Translations under genes and position numbers: made by a program
Shown here: piece after piece, positions 41,249-50,328 of the stretch
How positions within the stretch are numbered: position 1 is the first letter of the stretch
Layout of the letters: every line of letters begins with the position of its first letter
From: Agromyces subbeticus DSM 16689
Lineage (GTDB): Bacteria > Actinomycetota > Actinomycetes > Actinomycetales > Microbacteriaceae
Direction: 5' to 3'
Length of the DNA stretch: 64,000 bases
Assembly (NCBI RefSeq): GCF_000421565.1
Contig: NZ_ATXG01000001.1
Span: 558,001-622,000, forward strand
Notes under the pieces: model-generated
The model's input: the letters and a program-made list of their open reading frames with translations, nothing else
The model's database searches: none
What the model was told of the DNA's origin: nothing

Positions 41249-42904
41249 TCAGGCCTCGGATGCCGCGAACACCCGCTCGCCCTCGACGAAGGTCTGCAGC
41301 ACGCGGGTGGCGCCGATCTCAGCGACCGGGCCGGCGAACGGATCGCGGTCGAGCACGACGAGATCGGCGAGCTTGCCGACCTCGATCGTGCCCGTCTCGT
41401 CGAGGTGGTTCACGAACGCCGATCCGGCCGTGTACGCCGTGAGCGACGACGCGAGGTCGATCGCCTGCTCGGGCAGGAACGCCTCGAACTTCCCCTCCTC
41501 ATAACCCGGGGCGGCGATGCGGTTGACGGCGACGTGAATGGCGGCGAGCGGGTTCGGCGTCGACACCGACCAGTCGCTGCCGGCGGCGAGTACCGCGCCC
41601 GAGCGCAGCAGGTCGCCGAACGGGTACTGCCACGCATCGCGGGGCGAGCCGAGGAATGGCAGGGTGAGCTCGACCATCTGCGGTTCGAGCGCGGCCCAGA
41701 GCGATTGCATGTTCGCGATCACGCCGAGCTCGCGGAAGCGCGGGATGTCGTCGGGGTGCACGACCTGCAGGTGCGCGATGTGGTGCCGGTGATCGTTTCG
41801 GCCGTTCGTCGCGATCGTGCGCTCGACCGCGTCGAGGCACTCGCGCACCGCCCGGTCGCCGATCGCGTGGAAGTGCAGTTGGAACCCGAGTGCGTCGAGC
41901 CGCGGGGCCGCCTCGTTCAAGATCTCGGGCGGCACGAACGAGATGCCGGAGTTGGAGGTGTTGTGGCCGTGGCCGTCGCAATACGGTTCGAGCATCGAGG
42001 CGGTGAAGTTCTCGGCGACCCCGTCTTGCATGATCTTGATGCTCGTCGCGGCGAAGCGCCCGCCCCGGTACCGCGAGCGCTTCTCGACGAGCTCGGGAAT
42101 CTGCTCGAGCCCGCGCGTGCGGTCCCACCAGAGGGCGCCGACGACCCGACCGGTCAGTGCTCCGGATGCCGCGGCGGCGAGGTAGGCCGGACCGGGGTCA
42201 CCGGCATCCCCGTAACTGCCGACGATCGCGTCCTGCCACGCGGTGATGCCGTACGAGTGCAGGTAGCGCTGCCCGAGCAGCAGGGCCTCGGTGAGCTGCT
42301 CGACGGTCGTCTCGGGAAGCAGCCGGTTGACGAGCGACATCGCGCCCTCGTGCAGCGTGCCGGTCGGTTCGCCCGAGGCATCCCGCTCGATGCGCCCGTC
42401 GGCCGGGTCGGGGGTGTCGCGGTCGATGCCCGCGAGGCGCAGCGCCGCCGAGTTCACCCACGCGCCGTGGCCGTCACGGTTCGGCAGGAACGCCGGCCGA
42501 TCGGGCACCACCCGGTCGAGGGATGCCGCGGTCGGCGTGCCGCCCGGGAACGCCGACATCGACCAGCCGCCGCCGAGCACCCACGGCTCGTCGAGGTGGC
42601 TCGCGGCGTAGGAGCCGATGCGCTCGAGGTACTCGGGCTCGGTGACGAACTCCGACAGGTCGCAGCGCATGAGGTCGAGGCCGCCCCACACGGGGTGCAC
42701 GTGCGCGTCCTGGAAGCCGGGGGTCAGCAGCCGGCCGTCGAGGTCGATGACCTCGGTGCCCGGCCCGATCAGCTCGCGCACCTCGTGGTCGGCGCTGACG
42801 GCGACGATGCGGCCGCCGCGCACGGCCACTGCCGAGGCGCGCGAGCGCACGGTGTTCGCGGTGAAGACGGGCCCGCCGGTGAAGACGAGGTCGGCTTGGG
42901 TCAT
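41249..42904 (-). CDS. YtcJ-like amidohydrolase (amidohydrolase-3 family)
   Basis: 551 residues of the metal-dependent amidohydrolase superfamily. The beta-strand 1 metal motif appears as TPGFQDAHVHPVWGG and further family blocks include QFHFHAIGDRAVRECLDAVE-like (LHFHAIGDRAVRE), DHRHHIAHLQVVHPDDI and AGSDWSVSTPNPLAAIHVAVNR. YtcJ-type enzymes hydrolyse N-acyl or amide bonds of unknown substrates. It is the last gene of the ABC-importer operon, 15 bp after the permease, so it may act on the imported compound (inference). Confidence 0.88.
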   Translation of the reverse strand: MTQADLVFTGGPVFTANTVRSRASAVAVRGGRIVAVSADHEVRELIGPGTEVIDLDGRLLTPGFQDAHVHPVWGGLDLMRCDLSEFVTEPEYLERIGSYAASHLDEPWVLGGGWSMSAFPGGTPTAASLDRVVPDRPAFLPNRDGHGAWVNSAALRLAGIDRDTPDPADGRIERDASGEPTGTLHEGAMSLVNRLLPETTVEQLTEALLLGQRYLHSYGITAWQDAIVGSYGDAGDPGPAYLAAAASGALTGRVVGALWWDRTRGLEQIPELVEKRSRYRGGRFAATSIKIMQDGVAENFTASMLEPYCDGHGHNTSNSGISFVPPEILNEAAPRLDALGFQLHFHAIGDRAVRECLDAVERTIATNGRNDHRHHIAHLQVVHPDDIPRFRELGVIANMQSLWAALEPQMVELTLPFLGSPRDAWQYPFGDLLRSGAVLAAGSDWSVSTPNPLAAIHVAVNRIAAPGYEEGKFEAFLPEQAIDLASSLTAYTAGSAFVNHLDETGTIEVGKLADLVVLDRDPFAGPVAEIGATRVLQTFVEGERVFAASEA

Positions 42905-42919
42905 GGATGCATCCTTACG

Positions 42920-43762
42920 TCAGCTGCCGGTCATCGTGCGGGCGATCTGCGTCGCCGAGTCGCCCGCCCGGCGCAGCACCAGCGCCACGAGTCCGAGCGC
43001 CACGAGCGTCAGCACGAGCATGATCGTCGAGACCGCCGCGATCTCGGGCCGCAGCCCGCTGCGCAGCGCGCTCAGCACGTACACCGGCCACGGCGTCGTG
43101 CCCGACACCTGCACGAACGCGGCGATGACCGTGTTGTCGAGGCTCAGCGTGAACGAGAGCAGGAACCCGGCGAGCACGGCGGGCATCGCGAGCGGCAGCG
43201 TCACCCGGCGGAACGTCGTGAACGGCTTCGCATACAGGTCGGCGGATGCCTCTTCGAGCTGTGCATCGAGCCCCACGAGTCGTGCGCGCACGATGTACGA
43301 GACGACCGCGATCGAGAACAGCGAGTGCCCGACGACGAGGCGTACGATGCCGTCGTTGAAGATGCTCAGGCCCGCGTCTTGGCCGAGCAGCACGAGCCAC
43401 GGCAGCAGCGCCACGGCGTCGACGATCTCGGGCGTCACCGAGACGAGCAGCAGCAGGCCGATGAACCAGAGCGCCCACTTGCCGGGATGCCGTGCCATCG
43501 CGATGCCCGCGAGGGTGCCGAGCAGGGTGGCGAGCAGTGCGGCGATCGCGCCGGTCTGGATCGACACCCACACCGCGTCGCGGATGACCGGCCGCTCGAC
43601 GATCGCGAGGAACGCGTCGAATCCGAATCCGCCCCACGAGACGAGCAGGCGGCCCGTGTTGAACGACGACAGGATGATCACGACGATCGGTGCGAAGAGG
43701 AACAGGAAGACCGCGACGCTCCACACCGTCAGCGCGACATCCGACCACGACCGCTGCTTCAT
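42920..43762 (-). CDS. potC: Polyamine-type ABC transporter permease II (PotC-like)
   Basis: 280 residues with about six membrane helices: SVAVFLFLFAPIVVIILSSFN, the PotC-type EAA loop LEEASADLYAKPFTTFRRVTLPLAMPAVLAG and LSFTLSLDNTVIAAFV. The start ATG 43762 overlaps the preceding permease's TGA (ATGA). One of the two membrane subunits of the importer. Confidence 0.9.
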   Translation of the reverse strand: MKQRSWSDVALTVWSVAVFLFLFAPIVVIILSSFNTGRLLVSWGGFGFDAFLAIVERPVIRDAVWVSIQTGAIAALLATLLGTLAGIAMARHPGKWALWFIGLLLLVSVTPEIVDAVALLPWLVLLGQDAGLSIFNDGIVRLVVGHSLFSIAVVSYIVRARLVGLDAQLEEASADLYAKPFTTFRRVTLPLAMPAVLAGFLLSFTLSLDNTVIAAFVQVSGTTPWPVYVLSALRSGLRPEIAAVSTIMLVLTLVALGLVALVLRRAGDSATQIARTMTGS

Positions 43763-44679
43763 GCCGCCACCTCCTGCGATCTGGGGGCGACAGATGCCGC
43801 GGGTTCGGGCTCGCCGAGCACGAGTCGATTCTGCAGCCGGAACGGCAGGGTCACGAGCCACACGAGCAGCCCGCCGATCGCCACCGTGAGCATGATCACG
43901 AGGATGAGGAGCACCGCCATCGCCGAGCCGAGCGCCCAGTTCTGCGCGGTCTGGAACTGGCTCGCCACGAGCTGGCCGACCATGTTGCCCTTCGCGCCGC
44001 CGAGCACCGTCGCGGTGATGTAGTCGCCCATGAGCGGGATGAAGACGAGCAGCACGCCCGCGATGACGCCTGGCCGGGCGAGCGGCAGCGTGATGCGCAC
44101 GAAGGTGCGGGCCTTGCCCGCGCCGAGGTCTTTCGAGGCCTCTCGCAGGGGGTCGCCGACCCGGTCGAATGCGACGAAGAGCGGCAGGATCATGAGCGGC
44201 AGGTAGTTGTAGACCACCCCGAGCAGCACCGCGCCGCGGGTGTAGAGCAGGTCGAGCGGGCCGCCGATGATGCCGACCGACTGCAGTGCGGTCGACAGCC
44301 ACCCCTCAGGTGCGAGGATCACCTGCCAGCCGATCGTGCGCACGAGGAAGTTGGTCCAGAACGGCACCATCACGAGCGCGAGCAGCAGCCCACGACGCGA
44401 CGGAGGCGCCTTGACCGCCATCCAGTAGGCGACGGGCAACCCGACCACGAGGCAGATGGCGGTGCCGGCGATACCGATCCAGAGGGTGTTGGTGAACGTC
44501 TGGAAGAACGTCGGCGAGAGTGCTTCGAGGTAGCGGTCGAAGGAGAGCACGTCGTTGGCGTGCGTGCCGAAGATGCCGGGCTTGTAGCCGAAGCTGAACC
44601 AGACGACCATCGCGACCGGCGCCACGAAGAACACCAGGAGCCACGCCCACGCGGGGATCGCGAGCGCGAAGCGCGGCAT
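43759..44679 (-). CDS. potB: Polyamine-type ABC transporter permease I (PotB-like)
   Basis: 306 residues from ATG 44679 (MPRFALAIPAWAW), about six helices; EAA loop REASKDLGAGKARTFVRITLPLARPGVIAG and LPLMILPLFVAFDRV are PotB-like. GTG 44694, overlapping the binding-protein stop, is an alternative start. The gap to the binding protein is 7 bases. Confidence 0.87.
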   Translation of the reverse strand: MPRFALAIPAWAWLLVFFVAPVAMVVWFSFGYKPGIFGTHANDVLSFDRYLEALSPTFFQTFTNTLWIGIAGTAICLVVGLPVAYWMAVKAPPSRRGLLLALVMVPFWTNFLVRTIGWQVILAPEGWLSTALQSVGIIGGPLDLLYTRGAVLLGVVYNYLPLMILPLFVAFDRVGDPLREASKDLGAGKARTFVRITLPLARPGVIAGVLLVFIPLMGDYITATVLGGAKGNMVGQLVASQFQTAQNWALGSAMAVLLILVIMLTVAIGGLLVWLVTLPFRLQNRLVLGEPEPAASVAPRSQEVAA

Positions 44680-44686
44680 CCGGAAG

Positions 44687-45871
44687 CTACGCACCAGCGG
44701 CCGCCTTCGTCTTGTTCCAGATGTCGACGCGACGCTGTTGCGCCTCATTCACCTCGCCCTCGCGCATCGTGTCGATCTGCTCTGGTGTGAAGAACACGAG
44801 GTCGAGCATGGGCAGCCCGGCGTCGGCCGCAGCCTGCTCGATGCCCGTCGCGCCCGTGTGGTAGCCGATGTAGTCGAGCTCGGCGAGCGAGTTCTCGGGC
44901 TCGAGCACGTAGTTGATGAACGCGTGTGCGGCCTCGGGGTTCGGCGCGCCGGCCGCGATGGCCCAGTTGTCCATCCAGATCTCGGTCTCGGGGCCGGGGA
45001 ACACCCATTGCCAGCGGTCGGGGTCGGGGCTCTCGAGGATGCCGAGGCGTGAGTCGCCGTTCCACGACTGCATGAGCACGTGGGTGCCCTGCGGGATCGC
45101 CGAGCCGCCGGGGTAGGAGTCGAACGCCGCGATGTTCGGCGCCAGCGTGTTCACGAGGAAGTCCTCGGCAGCGGCGAGTTCGTCCTCGTCGGTCGTGTTC
45201 CAGTCGATGCCGTTCGCCCAGAAGTACGCACCCGTGAGGTCCCCCGGATCGTCGAGCACCGACATCCGGCCGCTCGCTTCGTTCTGCGCTGCGTCGAGGA
45301 AATCGGCCCACGTCGTGAGCTCACGGGTGATGACCGTCTTGTCGTAGACGAAACCTGTCGTGCCCCACGCCTTGCAGATCGAGTACGCGTTCTGGGGATC
45401 CCACGCGCGGCCGAGGAACGCGGGGTCCATGTACTCGAGGTTCGGGATGAGATCGAGGTTGAGCTCGCTCAGCAGGCCGTTCTCGATCATCTGGGGGATG
45501 AACACGCCGGTCGGCACCACGATGTCGTAGCCCGAGGTGCCCTTCGCCGCGACGAGCTTCGAGATGAGCTCTTCATTCGAGCCGAAGGAGTCGAGGGTGA
45601 TCTTCGGGCCGAGCTCGTCGGTGAACGCCGCGAGCACGTCGGGAGCGTCGTAGTCGCCCCACGTGTAGATCGACAGGTCGCTCTCGAGTTCACCGCCGGT
45701 CGCGCGGGGCGCTGTGCCGGTCGCTCCGCCCGGGCTGCACGCGGCGAGCAGGCCGGTCGCGCCGGCCGCGGCGGCGAAGCTCAGGAAGCGGCGACGGGAG
45801 AGCTCGGAGCTGATGATCTTCGCGGCGCTCGTGCTCGCGAGGATGCGGACGTGGGGGCGGTTCTCGCTCAT
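44687..45871 (-). CDS. potD: Polyamine-type ABC transporter substrate-binding protein (Tat lipoprotein)
   Basis: 394 residues. The start MSENRPHVRI... has SRRRFLSFAAAAGATGLLAAC: twin arginines plus a lipobox, so it is probably exported by Tat and lipid-anchored. The mature part begins like PotD/PotF (LSIYTWGDYDAPDVLAAFTDELGP, GYDIVVPTGVFIPQMIENGLLSELN, WGTTGFVYDKTVI, PEAAHAFINYVLEPEN). GGAGA precedes ATG 45871. Substrate: a polyamine or related amine is likely; amino acid derivatives cannot be excluded. Confidence 0.9.
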   Translation of the reverse strand: MSENRPHVRILASTSAAKIISSELSRRRFLSFAAAAGATGLLAACSPGGATGTAPRATGGELESDLSIYTWGDYDAPDVLAAFTDELGPKITLDSFGSNEELISKLVAAKGTSGYDIVVPTGVFIPQMIENGLLSELNLDLIPNLEYMDPAFLGRAWDPQNAYSICKAWGTTGFVYDKTVITRELTTWADFLDAAQNEASGRMSVLDDPGDLTGAYFWANGIDWNTTDEDELAAAEDFLVNTLAPNIAAFDSYPGGSAIPQGTHVLMQSWNGDSRLGILESPDPDRWQWVFPGPETEIWMDNWAIAAGAPNPEAAHAFINYVLEPENSLAELDYIGYHTGATGIEQAAADAGLPMLDLVFFTPEQIDTMREGEVNEAQQRRVDIWNKTKAAAGA

Positions 45872-45918
45872 ATCGGTCTCCGTTGGTCGGTTCGCGGTTG
45901 CGGTTGGAGGTGATCTGG

Positions 45919-47100
45919 TCAGTCGGTCGGCGGGGCGACGTAGCCCGCCGCGGTCGCCGCATCGTCGGCGGGGAAGAGCAGCACGCTCTCGGCGCTCCAC
46001 GAGCAGACGACGGCGTCGCCGAGGCCGAGCGCCGGCGCCTCGGGGGTCGGGCGCCGCACGATGAGGCTCTCTTCGCCCACGCGCACGAGGTACTGCATCG
46101 TCTCGCCGAGGTGCGAGACGCCGATGAGCGTGCCCCGGGCGGTGTTGACGGCAGCGGATGTCGCGGCCGCGGTATCCGCCTCGATGTGCACGAACTCGGG
46201 GCGCACGGCAGCCTGGCCGTTGCCGCCTGCCGCGAGCTCGGGCCGAAGGCCGCGCACGAGCGCGTGAGGGGTCTCGACCGCGGCGCCGCCCTCGGCGACC
46301 TGCCCGCGGAAGAAGTTCTGCTGGCCGACGAACGCGGCGACGTAGGCTGACGCCGGGCGGGCATAGATCGTGTCGGCGTCGGCGAGCTGCTCGATGCGGC
46401 CGTCGCGCATGATCGCGATGCGGTCGCTCATCGAGAGCGCCTCGCCCTGGTCGTGGGTGACGAAGACGAAGGTGATGCCGAGCCGCGACTGCAGCAGCTT
46501 CAGCTCGAGCTGCATCTCTTCGCGCAACTGCCGGTCGAGCGCGCCAAGCGGCTCGTCGAGCAGCAGCACCGCCGGCCGGTTCACGAGGGCGCGGGCGAGC
46601 GCGATGCGCTGCTGCTGCCCGCCCGACAGCTGGGTCGAGGTGCGGTCCGCGAAGCGGCGCATCTGCACGAGGTCGAGCGCCTCGATGACGCGCTCGCGCA
46701 CCTCGGCCTTGGGCGTGCGCCGCTGCTGCAGGCCGTAGGCGACGTTCTCGGCGACCGACATGTGCGGAAAGAGCGCGTACGCCTGGAAGACGGTGTTCAC
46801 GTCGCGGCGGTACGGGGGAGCGCCGAGCACCGAGCGCCCGGAGATGCGAATGTCGCCGGCATCGGGCTGCTCGAATCCGGCGATCATGCGCAGCGTGGTG
46901 GTCTTGCCGCAGCCCGACGGCCCGAGCAGCGAGATGAACTCGCCGGCCTCGATCGTGAGCGACAGGCCGTCGACCGCGGTGGCCTGACCGTACCGCTTCG
47001 TCACCCCGTCGAGCACCACGCTGCCCGCCGTCTCGTCGGGCTTGCCCGCGGGCTCTTTCGGGGAGACCGCCCTGGCCTCGGTCGCCGGTGTCGTTGTCAC
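45919..47100 (-). CDS. potA: Polyamine-type ABC transporter ATPase (PotA-like)
   Basis: 393 residues. Walker A LLGPSGCGKTTTLRMIAGFE, Q-loop TVFQAYALFPHMSV, signature [15 protein letters not shown], Walker B VLLLDEPLGALD, His switch FVFVTHDQ; C-terminal TOBE domain starts near residue 285. GTG 47100 has GGGAGGTG upstream. First gene of the operon potA-D-B-C-amidohydrolase (47100 to 41249). Confidence 0.93.
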   Translation of the reverse strand: MTTTPATEARAVSPKEPAGKPDETAGSVVLDGVTKRYGQATAVDGLSLTIEAGEFISLLGPSGCGKTTTLRMIAGFEQPDAGDIRISGRSVLGAPPYRRDVNTVFQAYALFPHMSVAENVAYGLQQRRTPKAEVRERVIEALDLVQMRRFADRTSTQLSGGQQQRIALARALVNRPAVLLLDEPLGALDRQLREEMQLELKLLQSRLGITFVFVTHDQGEALSMSDRIAIMRDGRIEQLADADTIYARPASAYVAAFVGQQNFFRGQVAEGGAAVETPHALVRGLRPELAAGGNGQAAVRPEFVHIEADTAAATSAAVNTARGTLIGVSHLGETMQYLVRVGEESLIVRRPTPEAPALGLGDAVVCSWSAESVLLFPADDAATAAGYVAPPTD

Positions 47101-47333
47101 GTGATGGCACCTCCCGTTCGCTCGGACGCCACATCGCGTTCGTCGCCATTCAATCCGTGCGACACCCGGTGCGCAATGGCCGAGCCGACGAACGGGACAA
47201 ACCATCGGGCGGGGCTCACCCGCCCGACAGTTCGTCCGGGAGCCCCGTAACGCCCGCGAAACCGACGCGAGTGGACGCGTCGTGCCGGAATGCCTGACGC
47301 AGACCGGCAATACGCGTCCACTCACGTGATCGT
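47101..47333. promoter_or_regulatory. Spacer upstream of potA, holding a second-type palindromic repeat
   Basis: Serves as the promoter region of potA (leftward). 47269-47323 is a palindromic element: outer arms GAGTGGACGCGT / ACGCGTCCACTC, inner arms TGCCGG / CCGGCA, akin to the one at 16060-16117. I see no clear -10/-35 pair. Confidence 0.55.
47269..47323. repeat. Second-type palindromic repeat (macB-like gene - potA)
   Basis: 55 bp, 12-base outer arms plus 6-base inner arms, so a four-arm fold is possible. It shares GAGTGG-NCG with the element at 16060. Confidence 0.7.
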
Positions 47334-48521
47334 TCAGGCGTTCAGCGCGGCGGTCGGTGAGGTGCGGGCAGCTCGTGCCGCCGGAAGGGCGCCCGCGATC
47401 GCGCCGACGATGACTGTCGCGCCGACGCCGGCGGCCAGCACCAAGGCGGGCACAGAGACGAGCCAGCCGTTCGCGGCGGCGACCACCGCGGTGATGCCCC
47501 ACCCGATCGCCGTTCCCGCGATACCGCCGTACAGGGCGAGCAGCATCGCCTCGACGAGGAACTGCGAACGGATGTGTCCGCGCGTCGCGCCGAGGGAGCG
47601 GCGCAGCCCGATCTCCTGCCGCCGCTCGAGCACCGTGATGACCATGGTGTTCGCGACCCCGATGCCGCCGACCAGGAGCGCGATCGAGCCGACGCCCACG
47701 AGCAGGCCCGTGAACGCCTGATCGATGGAGTTCTTGGCGGCGAGCGCGTCGGAGGGCCGGCTCACCTTCACTTCGCTCGGCGACTCAGGGTCGATCGTCG
47801 CGGGCAGGAGCTCGCGCACCTCGGCCACGAGTTCGTCGTCGCCGCGCTCGTAGATGGTCGTCGGCGCGCCCTCGAAGCCGAAGAGCTCGCTCGCGATCGG
47901 CCCGCCGATGAGGGCGACGGTGTCGAGCTCGGGCGCAAGCGGGGATCGGTCGAGAATGCCGACGACGGTGAACTGCTTGCCTCCGAGGAGGACCCGGCTC
48001 CCGACGCTCACGATGCCGAGACGCTCAGCGGCTTTCGCCCCGAGCACGACCGCCGGGTAGCGCTCGGTCGCTTCGTTCAGCCAATTGCCCGATGCAAGGG
48101 GCGTGCTCGTCGCGCCGAGCAGCTCGAGGTCGGCGGCGGCCACCGTGAGTCCCTGGGTCGCGCCGGCGTCGATGTGCTCGTTCCGGTAGACGTGCACCTT
48201 CTTCAGCGTGGAGGACCAGCTCGCCTGATCGACGCCCGCGATGCGCCGCACCCGGTCCACCGCATCGACGGGCAACTCCGTATCCTCTCCGAAGAAGTCG
48301 GTGCCCGCCGCCGCCGTGAGCAGGTTCGTGCCGAGCGCGGCCAGCTTCTGCTTCACGAGTGCCTCGCTCGAGGTCGAGATACCGACGACCGCGATCATCG
48401 CCGCGATGCCGATCGCGATGCCGAGAGCCGAAAGTGCCGCACGCATCGGTCGGGCGCGGAGCCCGTGGAACCCGAGCCCCACCAGGTCGCGCGCCCGCAG
48501 CCGCGAACGGAGGCCGTTCAC
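47334..48521 (-). CDS. MacB-like ABC exporter permease (FtsX domain)
   Basis: 395 residues: one N-terminal helix (MRAALSALGIAIGIAAMIAVVGI), a large extracellular MacB-PCD domain (about 45-265), then three C-terminal helices (LLVGVGSIALLVGGIGVANTMVI with the ERRQEIGLRRSLGATRGHI loop). This is the MacB/LolC-type mechanotransmission permease for antibiotics, peptides or lipoproteins. Its ATG overlaps the ATPase stop (ATGA). Confidence 0.9.
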   Translation of the reverse strand: MNGLRSRLRARDLVGLGFHGLRARPMRAALSALGIAIGIAAMIAVVGISTSSEALVKQKLAALGTNLLTAAAGTDFFGEDTELPVDAVDRVRRIAGVDQASWSSTLKKVHVYRNEHIDAGATQGLTVAAADLELLGATSTPLASGNWLNEATERYPAVVLGAKAAERLGIVSVGSRVLLGGKQFTVVGILDRSPLAPELDTVALIGGPIASELFGFEGAPTTIYERGDDELVAEVRELLPATIDPESPSEVKVSRPSDALAAKNSIDQAFTGLLVGVGSIALLVGGIGVANTMVITVLERRQEIGLRRSLGATRGHIRSQFLVEAMLLALYGGIAGTAIGWGITAVVAAANGWLVSVPALVLAAGVGATVIVGAIAGALPAARAARTSPTAALNA

Positions 48522-49222
48522 GAGGCGGTCCCGACGAGGTCGCCGACCCGGCGGTCGCCGACGAGTTCGCCGTCACGGATGCCGAGCTGCCGCGGCATCC
48601 GCTCGGCGACCTGATGGTCGTGCGTGATCACGACAACCGTCGTCCCCGAGGCGTTCAAGTCGGCGAGGATCGATACGACGGCCGCCCCCGAGCGAGTATC
48701 GAGCGCCCCGGTGGGCTCGTCGGCGAGGATGAGCGCCGGCTCGCCGACCACGGCGCGGGCGATCGCGACCCGCTGGCGCTCGCCGCCCGACAATTCCTGC
48801 GGTCGATGGTGCGCCCTCGCCGAGAGGCCGACGCGATCGAGCGCGATCGCGGCGCGAGCGCGCCGTTCACTCGCCGGCACTCCCGAATAGAGCAGGCCGG
48901 TGGCGACGTTGTCCACCGCGCTGACCCCCTCGGCGAGGTGGTACTGCTGGAAGACGAAACCGATGGCGAACGCCCGGAGCGCCGACAACTCGGAGTCGCT
49001 CATCGCACCCGTGTCGTGTCCATCGATGTGGATGTCGCCGGTGCTCGGCCGATCGAGGGTGCCGATGAGGTTCAGCAGCGTCGACTTGCCCGAGCCGCTC
49101 GGCCCGACGATCGCGAGCATCTCGCCGCGATCGATGTCGAAATCGACGTGCGAGAGGGCGACGGTCGGCGGCGAGCCATACGAGCGCGACACGCCCCGCA
49201 GCGAGACGAGTGGCACGCTCAT
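48518..49222 (-). CDS. MacB-like ABC exporter ATPase
   Basis: 234 residues. Walker A AIVGPSGSGKSTLLNLIGTLDRPSTG, Q-loop GFVFQQYHLAEGVSAVDNV, signature ELSGGERQRVAIARAVVGEP, Walker B ALILADEPTGALD, His switch VVITHDHQVA. The LSGGERQRVAIARA and ADEPTGALD forms are typical of the LolD/MacB branch. Coupled to both neighbours by ATGA overlaps. Confidence 0.92.
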   Translation of the reverse strand: MSVPLVSLRGVSRSYGSPPTVALSHVDFDIDRGEMLAIVGPSGSGKSTLLNLIGTLDRPSTGDIHIDGHDTGAMSDSELSALRAFAIGFVFQQYHLAEGVSAVDNVATGLLYSGVPASERRARAAIALDRVGLSARAHHRPQELSGGERQRVAIARAVVGEPALILADEPTGALDTRSGAAVVSILADLNASGTTVVVITHDHQVAERMPRQLGIRDGELVGDRRVGDLVGTAS

Positions 49223-50328
49223 TTCGCGACCACGACCTCGTCGCCGGCTTCGAGATCGCCGCCGGTCACCTCGACCATGCCGTCGGCGAAGGCGCCGAGT
49301 TCGATCGGAACGACCTTCGATTCGCCATCCACGACGACCTCGACCGCCGAACCGCCGCCAGAGGTCGCGAGGAGCGCGAGCACCGGCACCAGCAGAGCGT
49401 CCTCCCGTTTCACCGCGGTGAGTTCGCCGGTCACGCCCACATCGTCGAGTCCGTCGGCGGATGCCGCATCGTCGAGGGTGATCGTGACGGGCAGCTTCAG
49501 CTTCTTCCCGCCCTGACCGTCGTCCTGCTCGACCGGCGCGCCGACGGCCGAGACCGTACCCTCGGTCGGGCCGCGACCCGGCAGGCTCAGCTGCACTTTC
49601 GCTCCCACCACCGCGACCTCCTTGAGGTTCGGCGCGAGGTACGCGGTCACTCGCTTCTCGGTGCCCGAGACGGTGACGATCGCCGGCCCGGCCGGATCGC
49701 CGACGACGGCTTTCGCCCCCGAAACACGCAGGGGGCCCGCAGCGAAGACGATGCGACCCGGCTCGATCGTGCCCGTCTCCTCGAGGCCGAGGGCCTCCTG
49801 CCACTCCTCGATCGCGTCGGCGGTCGAAGCGGCGAACTCGGTGTCGGGCTCGCGGTCGAAGTAGCCGAGCGCGGCGAGGTTCTGTTCGAGTTGCAGCACG
49901 TCAGGGCCGTCGTCCATCCCCGACGTGAACGGCCGCCACATCGGCAATGAGCCGAGGAAGAGCACGACCGGCTGGTTGTCGACGCGGAACAGTTCGCCGC
50001 CGCGATCGATCACCGACCCGGCGCCGGGAAGCGCCGTGACCGTGCCGCCGAGACTCGTGCCGAGGTCGCGCACGGCCTCGTAGGCGAGTCGACCCGTCAC
50101 CCGTACCCGCTCGGTGAGCGGGCCGCGCGCGACGGTTTCGGTCGGAGCGTCGACCGCGTTGCCGATTCCGTCATCGTCGGCAGCCGACGCCGGCGGACGA
50201 TTCAGCACGAGTACGGTCGCCACGACGCCGATCACGGCGACGCACGCGCCCGCGACGAGCCACGGGGCACGTCGTCTCGGCCGCCGTGTCGTGGCTGCGG
50301 CACCCGGAACCTGCTCGTCGGCGGTCAT
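49219..50328 (-). CDS. Periplasmic adaptor-like protein with peptidoglycan-binding domain
   Basis: 369 residues. One N-terminal helix (WLVAGACVAVIGVVATVLVL), then VARGPLTERVRVTGRLAYE, a peptidoglycan-binding-like domain (DDGPDVLQLEQNLAALGYFDREPDTEFAASTADAIEEWQEALGLEETGTI in parts, about residues 130-190) and HlyD-like barrels (LPVTITLDDAAS, VGVTGELTAVKREDALLVPVLALL). Such adaptors pair with MacB exporters in Gram-positives. ATGA overlaps on both sides. Confidence 0.85.
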   Translation of the reverse strand: MTADEQVPGAAATTRRPRRRAPWLVAGACVAVIGVVATVLVLNRPPASAADDDGIGNAVDAPTETVARGPLTERVRVTGRLAYEAVRDLGTSLGGTVTALPGAGSVIDRGGELFRVDNQPVVLFLGSLPMWRPFTSGMDDGPDVLQLEQNLAALGYFDREPDTEFAASTADAIEEWQEALGLEETGTIEPGRIVFAAGPLRVSGAKAVVGDPAGPAIVTVSGTEKRVTAYLAPNLKEVAVVGAKVQLSLPGRGPTEGTVSAVGAPVEQDDGQGGKKLKLPVTITLDDAASADGLDDVGVTGELTAVKREDALLVPVLALLATSGGGSAVEVVVDGESKVVPIELGAFADGMVEVTGGDLEAGDEVVVAK

